Notes under the pieces: model-generated
Databases searched by the model: none
What the model was told of the DNA's origin: nothing
The model's input: the letters and a program-made list of their open reading frames with translations, nothing else
Made by a program: the position numbers and the translations under genes
Assembly (NCBI RefSeq): GCF_037325665.1
Contig: NC_090246.1
Coordinates: 92,814,780-92,878,779 of the forward strand
Reading direction: 5' to 3'
Length of the DNA: 64,000 nt
Source of the DNA: Littorina saxatilis
Lineage: Eukaryota; Mollusca; Gastropoda; Littorinimorpha; Littorinidae
Shown here: positions 23,683-33,510 of the stretch, piece by piece
Position numbering within the stretch: the stretch's first letter is position 1
How the letters are laid out: each line of letters opens with the position of its first letter

Positions 23683-23743
23683 TTTACGCCAGTGCATGGT
23701 CATACTCAAATTAAACTTTGGCAGTACTTGTAATAGAGAAAGG

Positions 23744-23778
<35 letters not shown>

Positions 23779-23850
23779 TGACTGACTGACAGACATAAAA
23801 ACAGACAGACAAACAAACAGACAGAAGGAGATAGAGAGACAGAGAGAATG
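23398..23850. repeat. mixed simple repeats: (CT)n, (CTGT)n, (GA)n, (GACA)n
   Basis: Successive pyrimidine tracts at 23420-23530, GA tracts at 23598-23682 and GACA units at 23744-23830. Open frames in them are spurious. Confidence 0.9.
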
Positions 23851-24639
23851 CGTGTCTCTGTGTGTTGTGCATGCAGTGTTGCAAAGCACACTTGGGTCAC
23901 TATCACTGCGCTCGCGACAGAAGTGTGCGGTCGTAAGCCACCGCGAGTCAAAAGCGGAGCTGGTGGGTCGAGAAAATTTTTTTCTCCTCAGATACCGTTT
24001 ACGTTGTACTGAGGATTTGTCATCGTCAACGCGTTTACTACACTGGTATGCCGCAGTGACAAACGTACAAGGGCAAGCCTCCATTCGCCGCTTCGCCATC
24101 ATTTCTCAACGGTAAGGTAGTAGTGTCGTCGTGTTTAACAATTCCCAGCGACAGACCCTGCGGTGTGTTCTGGTTTTGCAGTGAAAGGTATCGCACCGAC
24201 CGTCCCACACACAGGAGCTTGTACCAAAGCGCCGGTCAATTATTATTGGCACCCGTTTAATGAACCAAAAGAAGAGATGGTTCTACCAAAAAAATAGATG
24301 CTTTAACCAAAAGAAAAGATGGCTTGAGTGACAAAGAATTAAAGTACCCAAAACAAATTTGATCCGCCAAAAGAATTGCTGTCTGAACAAAAAATAAACT
24401 AAACTGGCAAAAGCAAATATACTCAGGCAAAAGAAAATATAATCAGGCAAAAGATTGACTACTTCAGGCAAAAGAAAATATAGTTTCAACAAAAGAAATG
24501 GATAGTCATTCTCCATCACAGTGAAACACAGTGTGAGTGGTGGTCATTGTTTTGACTCACTGATTTCGTTTAAGCAGAGGTGATTTGTGATCACAAATTC
24601 AGCTGAATCAAGCAAGGACACAGATTATGTCAGTTGAAA

Positions 24640-24807
24640 ATGGAGTTTGAAGGTGGAGAGATGGATTTTGAGAGGATCGATCCAGTTGGATTTGATAATG
24701 ATACGTCGGAGACAGTGAGCCACCAGCTACAAGACGACAGGGAATTGGAAAGCAGTGGATCAAAGACCGAGAATTCACATCGTGTGAAGAATCAGCAATC
24801 TACATGA
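24640..24807 (+). CDS. small acidic ORF in MULE 5' part (55 codons)
   Basis: ATG at 24640, TGA at 24805. It is rich in Asp, Glu and Ser, with MDFERIDPVGFDND near its start. It probably corresponds to the N-terminus of the MULE protein, cut off from the C-terminal part by loss of the middle. No function assigned. Confidence 0.45.
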   Translation: MEFEGGEMDFERIDPVGFDNDTSETVSHQLQDDRELESSGSKTENSHRVKNQQST

Positions 24808-24986
24808 GGGAGGTATGTTTTCGGTTTTTGTTGTTGTCACGCGTCTGTATATCCGTCCATATAGCAGTCCATTTAGCCTCTTACTGGATTAACGGAACTT
24901 CCCCGTGTTTGCTGCAAAATATTCTTCATCAGTTGAAGGGCACACATCACTGAAGTATTACTGAAGCACCACATCGCACACTGAAA

Positions 24987-25376
24987 ATGTGGACAACAGC
25001 GTTTCAGTGGGCAACGTCACCAGCTGAGTCGCTGAAGACTGGGAACACGATCTTCGTGGGATCTTCAACCCTGGAAAAGGAGCTCAAGACTGCCATCCGA
25101 GAGACCGAAGAAAAGGTTGAATCATCGTCCTGGGCTGACTTCGAGGAGTATGCCACATGTCGGAGGTCGGTGTGGAAGATTACGATCGACGAAAACAATC
25201 AGTTTTTCTGCAACTGTCCGGAGTTCCTCAAGTGCTACGTGTGTCATCATTCCATGGGCATGGAGATTCGTCTGGAGGTGACCAACCCCCTTGCCCAGGC
25301 CAAGACCATCCCAATCGGCCAGAAGCAAAAGCGCGGGCGCCCAAAGCTGTCGAGACCAGCGCTTATCAGGCAGTGA
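24987..25376 (+). pseudogene. MULE transposase C-terminal remnant with SWIM zinc finger
   Basis: 129 codons. A SWIM finger of the form CxC...CxH is seen at residues about 75-88 (FFCNCPEF then CYVCHHS), the position it takes near the end of MULE transposases, where it binds nucleic acid or protein. The C-terminus has an AT-hook-like RGRPK. The usual protein is several hundred residues longer, so the catalytic DDE domain is absent here. Confidence 0.75.
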
Positions 25377-25790
25377 ACACACTGATCTTGACTGCTCTGT
25401 ACACTGATTTTATCATTTTCATTTAACTTTCTTTGAACGTACAATTATGATTATGATATGGAGTGACACTATTTTGTCTCTGAAAGTACACTAAACTTTA
25501 TATTTTTTGCTGACAGTAGCTATTTTGTTGTTGAAATAATTCGTTTTTTGTTGAGAATTCTTTTGCAAGTTTCATTTCTTTTTTTGGTAGAATCAATCGG
25601 TTTTTTGCTAGAAGCATCTATTTTGTGGGTGGAAACATCCGATTTTTTGTTGGAATATCTTTTGCTAACTAAGCAATTCTTTTGGTGAAAGCATCTATTC
25701 TTTTGGTGATTTAATTTATTGCCATTATTATTTACTCCTTCATCCTTATGGGCAGAATATACCTAGTACCTGCGCAGAGTCCGGTGCAAG

Positions 25791-26470
25791 ACAACTGCAC
25801 CCCAAATGGGCCCGATTGCACCCCAACACCTCTGGGGTGCAATTGGGCTAATTTGTTTGGACAATACAAACCCATTCCACACCATCCCTTACAGGGCCTC
25901 ATTTGGCTTATTCTTGAGACTCTAAAGAACTTTTCATAAAATAGTTCATGTATAAAGCAGTAAGATAATTAAAATGATCTACAGCGTTTACGTGAACATA
26001 CACGCAAACACCTTCACTGAACATGCATGAACTTGTGACCGAGGCACACCATGTATGTAATGTCACCATTTTGCAGCTTTTGCCTCTGATTGAAGGCAAA
26101 GCGGACTTTCCTGAGAGCATCGGACCTGTCGTGATCAGAGCACGTATGTGCAATGTCCGCATTCTGATGTAGGTGTTTGCCTGTATGTTCAGGATCTGGT
26201 CCATGAATACAAACACGGGAATGTGGGAATAGCACAACAGTTGTTGTAACGGACAAGAAAAGACGTGAGCACATGTTCAGCTCAAGTGGCAACCCATGTC
26301 CGCAACGTGATTTTTACTCAAAGCCACTCTGACAAACTCGGTAAGACAGTAATACTCGTGAGGCCCTACAAGGGTTATGGTTCTTAAAAAAAAACCATGA
26401 TGGGGTGTAATTGGGCACATTTTTTTCTGGGGGTGCTATTGGGCAAGTTTGCGCTTGGGGTGCAATTGTA
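25791..26470. mobile_element. possible TIR element with GCACCCCA ends
   Basis: ACAACTGCACCCCAA at the left is inverted as TTGGGGTGCAATTGT at the right. Both ends contain a second copy (GATTGCACCCCAA, and GGGGTGCTATTGGGC inverted). No clear target duplication; about 680 bp with no convincing ORF. Confidence 0.45.
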
Positions 26471-26518
26471 CTGTAGCCGCAGAGTCAGCGGCACAGACGA
26501 CGCACTGCATATTGTTGA

Positions 26519-26925
26519 CTAGAATGAATACCCGCTTCGCCGGGTAGCCGGCTTCGCCGGGAAGAAGTACTTAGAGCCGTACGCCGAACTATGGACCCGC
26601 CAAGCTTAGGTCCCTCCCAGATTCGTGGAATGGGAACAGCACGAAAATGATTCAGTGGCCATAATGCCATTCCTGACCATATCGAGTCCCATCCTTGTCG
26701 ACGAATGTAACCGTGTTAATCACCTTTGGAGGCGAACTCCACTCAAACAGGACTGAGCAAGTTATGGCTTCTCAAAGGAAGGCCAGTACATAAAATTACA
26801 CAAAAGCCGCCAGACCACATCACAAACAGAACTGAAGAATGCACAGGTGTTGCTTACATAGAGACACACACACTCACACACACACACACACAAACACAGA
26901 GAAGCCGTATCTATAGAGAGATAGA
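26519..26925 (-). mobile_element. non-autonomous Helitron, 407 bp
   Basis: Minus-strand 5' TCTATCTCTCTATAGATACG (26925) and 3' hairpin (CCGGCGAAGCGG) then GTATTCATT and CTAG (26519). Same 3' family as 18720-20241. The CA tract near the 5' end occupies the same relative place. Confidence 0.7.
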
Positions 26926-27506
26926 TGACAGTGTATTTTTCGCGTGGCTATAAATTGATTCGACCTTTGCACTTTTACAGTGAGGATAATTTACGGGTCC
27001 AATTTACGTTCTGTACACTGCGTTGACCTTCTAAAAATAGGTAACAGTAACAGAACGCCGGGAATATCCGAAGACGCTCAGCGCAGTGGACAGCGCAGTG
27101 TAGTAACTTACAACTGAACGGGAAAGCCACACGAAGGAAGGGAGATAAACGCCAAACACTGGAGAAGATAAGGAAGAGTTACTTATAATGGTGAAATGAA
27201 CACAAAAACGAAAATGAGTTCAGCGCTGCGCGCTGAGAGCACGTGTTGAAATATCTCATCGATGATATTGTGTCCGGGGTGTAGCTGAATACGGTGTCCA
27301 AATTTGAAAAAGATCCACCGAGAACTTTGGCGTTGTGATGTGGTGTAGCGGCTATGGTGTGTCGGTATGGGGGCCCGGGTAAGCTGAGGTGGAACCAAAA
27401 TAGCTGAGGTGGAACCAAAATCGGTTCCGCGCTGCGCGCTGAGAGCACGTGTTGAAATATCGACCAGGTTGTGTCGTGTCCCGGGTCTACTTGAATATGC
27501 CCACCA
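26926..27506 (-). mobile_element. Helitron-family sequence, partly duplicated, running into the gap
   Basis: AACACTGGAGAAGATAAGGA, GCGCTGCGCGCTGAGAGCAC and CATCGA-type blocks match 19010-19200 in the same orientation. The GCGCTGCGCGC block appears twice (about 27222 and 27430). The end lies beyond the N gap. Confidence 0.55.
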
Positions 27507-27706
27507 NNNNNNNNNNNNNNNNNNNNNNNNNNNNNNNNNNNNNNNNNNNNNNNNNNNNNNNNNNNNNNNNNNNNNNNNNNNNNNNNNNNNNNNNNNNNNN
27601 NNNNNNNNNNNNNNNNNNNNNNNNNNNNNNNNNNNNNNNNNNNNNNNNNNNNNNNNNNNNNNNNNNNNNNNNNNNNNNNNNNNNNNNNNNNNNNNNNNNN
27701 NNNNNN
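27507..27706. other. assembly gap, 200 N
   Basis: Exactly 200 undetermined bases, so probably a placeholder length. The flanking Helitron sequence predicts a (CA)n tract here. Confidence 0.98.
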
Positions 27707-28749
27707 CATCTGTATGCCAAAGCTCACAAGTATTTGTACACTTTCTTTTTTTGTCTGTCCTTATTTTGGTTTTGTCTGTCTTTGAAAACGAATAGCTCGA
27801 CTTGAAGCATTGAATACATCTCGATGGAATTTCACACGAACGTGATCAAAGGAAGGGCTATTTTTCAGCAAGCTTCTAGCAATGTATTGCGTCCCTTTTT
27901 GGTTTTTTGGTTTTGTCGCCGACGTCTGCTCTGAAATAGATTTGACTGGAAATAGATATGAACGGACTGTTGGGTATGTACAGGGTGGCTGGCGTCCAGT
28001 AGAGACAGACACATTGTCACAGGTATGTTCATGAGGGGAAGACATTTGTCTTCAAGTGAATAACATCAAACTTTGTTTCCGATCCCTTAAATTCTGGAAA
28101 AACTGTGGCGAGGAACAGTGGGGATGAAATCGGTTGATGGATTGATGTTTTGATATGTGAGGCTTTAAGGCTTAGCCTCCTGTTTAGAACGATCCTCGGG
28201 AAATACTGCATCTCATAATGATATTATGTCCACACGCATAATAGACGAGTGACAAAAGTCTTCAACCGTAACATGAATCTATAGACAATGAAGGTGCAAC
28301 TTGTAACATAATATACTGATTGTACGTCTTGTTGTTTGGTTGGTTGCATGGCCGTTCAGTTACTCCATCTGTTATTTCGTTTAGCTTTTTTTTGTTTTGT
28401 TCGAGTCAAAGCTGTTAACTCGTCTGTTAATCTACCTGTACCATTGAACGTGAATAAAAACTCATGCACATGTTCTGCTCCGGATCACTGGTAGTTTAGA
28501 GTCGGCGATGTAATTAGTATTATAGTTTCCTGCAAATGATTGTTATATCCTGAGAAAAAATGAATTTCTCACGTTTTTTTTTAATTTTTAATGTATTTTA
28601 TAAGAATATATCACGCTAGCCTACAGTCTAAATATCACACTAATACGCTGACTGCTATCACTATTTCCTGCTTTCCAGTCTGTGTGTTTTAGCGCCTACG
28701 CTAAGCATGTTGCAAAGTAAAATATCCAAGGCTAGTTTTGTTATTGTTT
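27707..28749. other. no gene recognised
   Basis: AT-rich non-coding DNA with T-runs near 28388 and 28574. Confidence 0.5.
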
Positions 28750-28936
<187 letters not shown>

Positions 28937-29002
28937 ACAACATTCAAAAATGAGGGTGAAATAAAAAAAATAGTACAGCACAGATACTTTTTTGTCTAGC
29001 GT

Positions 29003-29215
29003 CATGGACGGATCCAGGGGGGGTTCCTGTCACCCCCCCCCCCCCCCCCTCCCGGCCTGAACATGTATCTCCTCCAAGGGTAAAAATAAAATAAAAATCA
29101 ATTAATAATGACAAATACTCATCTAGATTTCAAAACGTCCGGGCCTCCCTAGCACCCTCAACTAATGAACCCCTAACACAATTGGGACCCCCGAACCTGA
29201 TACGGTCCGGCCATG
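29003..29215. mobile_element. hAT5-like MITE, diverged ends
   Basis: CATGGACGGATC at the left and GGTCCGGCCATG at the right, flanked by a perfect 5-bp duplication AGCGT (28998-29002 and 29216-29220). C- and G-runs lie next to the ends. Confidence 0.65.
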
Positions 29216-29220
29216 AGCGT

Positions 29221-30938
29221 TCTATATCGTCCTCTTTAGAAACTTGTTGCGCTGTTGACAAACGTACGTTTCTATTTGCAAACATCCATGAAGTAATATC
29301 ATGTTTAAACATTTCTTCTGAGTAGAATGAAGCTAAATCAAACCACACACAAAATGAAAAAAACTAAAACTAAATCTAAATCAAAGCCATATTGCGCGTA
29401 ACATAAAGCAACAGTCGAACCGTCTGCAAGGGAGACATTGTTAGTAGTAGATCTAAAAGAAAAGAATGGATTCCATGGAAGCTAGTGTAACTATGCACAT
29501 TGAACATCTTTGAAGCTTCGGATATAACTCGATGAAACAAAAAAGAACCAAAACTTAAAACATGTCCCAACAGTTGTTACTCCACCTCCCTCTTCACCCG
29601 ACCCCTACACTCACATATTTTGTGTCTGAAAAGCTCTCAAACGCACTGGCACATACACACACGTACACACAATGACTTATACAGAGTCCATTTAGAAAGA
29701 TGATAAGTTATTGCGATAAAAGACAAGACTTTTGACTCCTTTGATAAACATCACGGTGTTTTTTTCCACCTCTGCTTATCCACGTGTACAAATATTTCCC
29801 ATGAGACAGCGCGAGTGGAGAAGCTACGTCATATCATAGGGGAATCCCCTACCGGAGCACGATCGGAGCAGTACCGGAGCGTATGTGTGAGAGGGGAGGT
29901 GGAGAGCGGAGACAATTTTCTTGCTCCGCTCCACCCTTGCTCCGCCTGTGTGTGAGCCCCCCTTTAGAGATGGCAGATCTGTATTATTCAAATTTCAGGG
30001 AAATCGACCGCTACACATTGGAGTTTTAAGCGATCAAAAATGTGATGGACAGACAGATGCCTTTTAAATATAAATGTTAACCGGAGGGTGAGATGCTGGT
30101 CTGCGGGGTAACAATCCGCGTCGTAGGGATCGACACAGGGATCGAAGCGTTTACACGTCCTTTTGAAAAACAATTACCCTTGTTTATTATACTGTCCAGT
30201 TCCTGTGTGGAAATAGACGTGCTTTTCAGCTCCTTTGACCAGAGCTGTGGAAAGCAGCCGCTCATTGGGCAAAATGTAATATTGCCCATCGTTGTAATTG
30301 GGACATCATACCCTCGGACATCAAACAGCGTATGGACGTCAGCCATGCAGTTTTATGACCATCACTACAGTTTTATCTCTATTGATATTTCAATTAGTCC
30401 TTTGTATCTATAGAGAGTGTTAATCAGCTCTGGGTCTTTCATGTCCTGTGAATAAATTGGTAACGATTGATCTTTAATATATGTTTATGGTGTATCTTTC
30501 TCCAAAAATTGGTTTAATGTATGTATATTTAGTTCAATCATGTTTGCGTCTGTGTGTATACGTACTTGTCATACTGTTATTCGTCATTTTGATACCAGCT
30601 TGGAAGAACTAAGCTAGTAAGTGTGTGTGTTTTTCTTGCTTACTGACGCACCTTTAATACCTGCCCTAATACTTGTTCATAACGTTGTTACTGAGAACAG
30701 AGACTAGAGTATACGGACTGTGTACTCTTCAGTCTCTGCTTAGACTGACGTGCAATTGAATTATGTGTCTCCCTTTGGTGTAGTTTTCATCGACAGATCC
30801 TTCTTGGCAACTGAGAAAACCTGCCTGTATGTGACTTGTTGTTCGGAACTGCACAAAGGCTTTTTCGCCCAGCAAGAGTGGTGGTCCTCCCTGTCAGGGG
30901 AAACAATTGCAGTGTTCCCCAAACTGTGCGCCCCTGCG
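29221..30938. other. no gene recognised
   Basis: Non-coding; includes a GGAGCGG/CCGCTCC-rich patch at 29840-29960 and GATCGACACAGGGATCGAAG at about 30128. Confidence 0.5.
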
Positions 30939-31303
30939 TCCTATGAGGGCCCCAAAGGGGGGGTATCATCACGATCACGGGAAGGGAAATTTTAGCTTTC
31001 ACGATCACAGTTACCTTGATTTTTGTTTTCACGATCACGAACACCAGTGGCAAATCACGGTCACGGTAAAAGTTGCAGGTACAGAAAGCACGTGTCAAAG
31101 TAAACACAACCACACAGTAATTCGCTCCTCTGGATCTATTGTTTATTCAACACAAAGTGACAACTGTTGCACTTTTTTATTATTTTTTTTAATTCTCTTT
31201 CATACACACATAGAAATACATATCATGATTTGTAATCAGTAACAAGAATGTTGTTTTCATTGTTTTTTCTCTCGCTCTCTCTCTCTCTCATACAGACACT
31301 CAC

Positions 31304-31770
31304 AGGAATATACACTCCAGGGGCGGAGCAGTTAAGCCAGAGAGGGGGGGGGAGGGGTTACAACCTGGGGTCCAGGGCAAGGCCCCGTTGGGGGGTCTGG
31401 GGGGCTTAGCCCCCCAGAAGCTGAAGAGATTTAGCTATTTTATGAACAATTTATGGCTTATCCTTGATTTTAAACATGATCAACTGGTGTCAGCAGCCAC
31501 TCATTATTTCTTTTAAAGTTAGTATTATTATTTTTTTTTTGACAGCCGGGGGTGGGGGGGGGGGGGGGTCCGGAACCCCTGTAACCCCCTCCCCCCTAAT
31601 CCGCCCCTGCACTCATACACATTCAACTCCCACACCCTCACTCACACACATGAATATATACTTGCACAATTTCACATTTCCAGAGCTAAATCTTTTAAAC
31701 CCATTTTCTCAAAAACTATTGGGTGGATTGAAATTAAAGTACATGTATGTGTGATGGTAGAGTCTATAAT
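31304..31770 (+). repeat. first copy of a ~170-bp tandem duplication, split by a MITE
   Basis: Sequence from AGGAATATACACTC through GATGGTAGAGTCTATAAT, nearly identical to 31811-31980 once the MITE at 31318-31609 and its duplicated CACTC are removed. Confidence 0.85.
31318..31609. mobile_element. hAT5-like MITE
   Basis: Ends CAGGGGCGGAG and ATCCGCCCCTG, flanked by CACTC (31313-31317 and 31610-31614). The intact site is preserved at 31811-31835. G-runs of 8-16 bases lie near both ends. Confidence 0.75.
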
Positions 31771-31810
31771 CCTGACTAAAGGTCAGTCTAGGAATCATGA
31801 AGGTGGGTGA

Positions 31811-31980
31811 AGGAATATACACTCATACACATTCAACTCCCACACCCTCACTCACACACATGAATATATACTTGCACAATTTCACATTTCCAGAGCTAAA
31901 TCTTTTAAACCCATTTTCTCAAAAACTATTGGGTGGATTGAAATTAAAGTACATGTATGTGTGATGGTAGAGTCTATAAT
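31811..31980 (+). repeat. second copy of the ~170-bp duplication (uninterrupted)
   Basis: Matches 31304-31770 without the MITE, giving a direct empty-site comparison. Confidence 0.85.
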
Positions 31981-32369
31981 AACAAAATCCCCAACGAACA
32001 TGACTTTGGTCGACTTTGACATGAGGATCAAGTGACCCAAACTGGCACGTCTTACCGCCATAGTTCCTGAATTTAACCCATTGTTGATAAGTTTACAGGC
32101 GCTAAAATAAATCCAAGCTTAATGCAAAGAAGCGACAATTAGAATCTATGCCAAGCGTGTCCACGTTGCTGGGATGAAAAACACATTTCTAGTTTCGGTT
32201 TTGGCTACACGCAGACTCGATCAGACTCGAGCCAGTCGAGGTCACACTGAGCGAGTGACAGCCGGACGTGGCAATGTCGACAATGTCAATGATCTCAATC
32301 AAACTCAAAGATCTTGAACAAATTTCAAGATCTTTGCCTACATTCAGAACAGTCATAGAGCAACATAGA

Positions 32370-32849
32370 CAGGGCCGGACTAGGGGGGGGGGGGGTTTAC
32401 AGGGGTTGCGCCCCCCCCCCCCCCCCCCCTCTGGCTTAAGCATGTACCTCCCAAACGCTTTTTTTTCTCTCCTTTTTTGTGTGGGGGAGGGAGGGGGGGT
32501 GTTGCATCTGGATCATCATGAAATCCGAGGAGAAATCGCACCTCTCACCCCCTTTCGAAAGACATTTTTCTTCAACGATTTTTGTGATGAAAAGTATGAG
32601 TCCTTACAATCTCAATTCTTCTTCATTGCCTATACAGCTTGCTGTCGAATTTACCTTTTTCGTTCAAGGAGAGGCTTCCTTTCCCTCCAGAAACATCAAA
32701 AAACGTTCAGCTTCAAGGGGGCTTCGCCCCCTTGCAACCCCCACCAAGGGGGCTTCGCCTCCTGGACCCCTACCAAGGGGCTTTGCCCCCTGGACCCTCA
32801 TCTGTAACCCCCCACCCCCACCCCCTAGTACTTACCTAGTCCGGCCCTG
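32370..32849. mobile_element. hAT5-like MITE, 480 bp
   Basis: Inverted ends CAGGGCCGGACTAGG, flanked by ATAGA (32365-32369 and 32850-32854). The interior has G- and C-runs, CTTAAGCATGTACCTCC and three GGGGGCTTCGCCCCC-like hairpins at 32715-32795. Confidence 0.75.
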
Positions 32850-32862
32850 ATAGATGACATAC

Positions 32863-33242
32863 CTTGACATTTCGTCTTCGGAAAGACGGACCCGTAGCCT
32901 GACCTTTCCACCAAGGAAGGCATTCTCGCCGCCTGCTTTGGTCTGGCTTGAATCCACAAAATATAACAGAAGTTCGATGACAGTACCGCTGCACGCCATT
33001 TTTGATCTTCGAATTCGAATTTGACTGAATGCACTCAAAACTTTAGCACGAAGCCCTTCCATTGGATGAAGTTTGGCAGACTTTTGCAATTCGCCTTCTG
33101 ATTGGATCTCTTTTTTTGTGATTGGTTCTCTTAAAGGGAAGCAATCGCTGTCAAAATCATATTTCTGAATGTGTTGTTGCTTCCCTTCAATCGGGATTAG
33201 CTCCTTGACGAATAGAGGATCATACTCATAGAGTGATACAGC
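32863..33242 (-). CDS. candidate first exon with CCAAT-box promoter (unrecognised)
   Basis: Reading the minus strand, an ATG in good context (AAAATGGCG) at 32999 opens 45 codons that run to a donor AAG/gtatgt at 32863. The peptide starts MACSGTVIELLLYFVDSS and contains GGKVRLRVRLSEDEMS. Three CCAAT boxes (ATTGG on the plus strand at 33061, 33101 and 33121) sit 60-125 bases upstream of the ATG. The frame is also open to a possible acceptor at 33243-33245. I do not recognise the protein. It lies inside a 2.5-kb terminal-inverted-repeat element (30945-33462) and may be captured host sequence or the element's own gene. A younger MITE begins 14 bases past the donor. Confidence 0.35.
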
Positions 33243-33510
33243 TGTGAAAAATGTACGTTGAAAATAAAATGCTTTGCAATAATGCCCATCACGATCACGA
33301 AAACAAATGACAATCACGATCACGAGACTTGATTTTTTTGTCATCACGGATCACGGGCAAAGTCCCATCACGATCACAGAAATGGAAATTTCGGCAATCA
33401 CGGTCACAGAAAGGTCAAAAAACACCAATCACGATCACGATTTTAAACCCTTTGGGGCCCTCTCCTATACGCACTTAAAACCCGAAAAAAACGTACTCGA
33501 AATTCTTGGA

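Larger units (their letters stand above)
24248..25723 (+). mobile_element. MULE (Mutator-like) transposon, internally deleted
   Basis: Inverted ends of about 30 bp (GGCA then AATGAACCAAAAGAAGAGAT against AAATCACCAAAAGAATAGAT) are followed by repeated CAAAAGAA subterminal motifs on both sides. It is flanked by a perfect 9-bp target duplication ATTATTATT (24239-24247 and 25724-25732), the length typical of MULEs. It encodes the transposase C-terminus with a SWIM zinc finger and a small ORF, but lacks room for the DDE core. Confidence 0.85.
30945..33462. mobile_element. 2.5-kb TIR element with 6-bp target duplication (unclassified)
   Basis: Inverted ends GAGGGCCCCAAAGGG lie between TCCTAT at 30939-30944 and TCCTAT at 33463-33468. 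Both subterminal regions (about 30965-31060 and 33285-33440) are packed with ATCACGATCACG-type repeats. It contains two younger hAT5-like MITEs, a local duplication and a CCAAT-box exon candidate on the minus strand. IS3EU and Dada are superfamilies with target duplications of about this length; I cannot choose. Confidence 0.65.

Noticed and set aside
27179-27805. Frames spanning the N gap
   Set aside because: Coding potential across undetermined bases is not evidence.
32268-32807. 179-codon plus-strand frame
   Set aside because: Crosses the boundary of a MITE and consists largely of its G/C runs.
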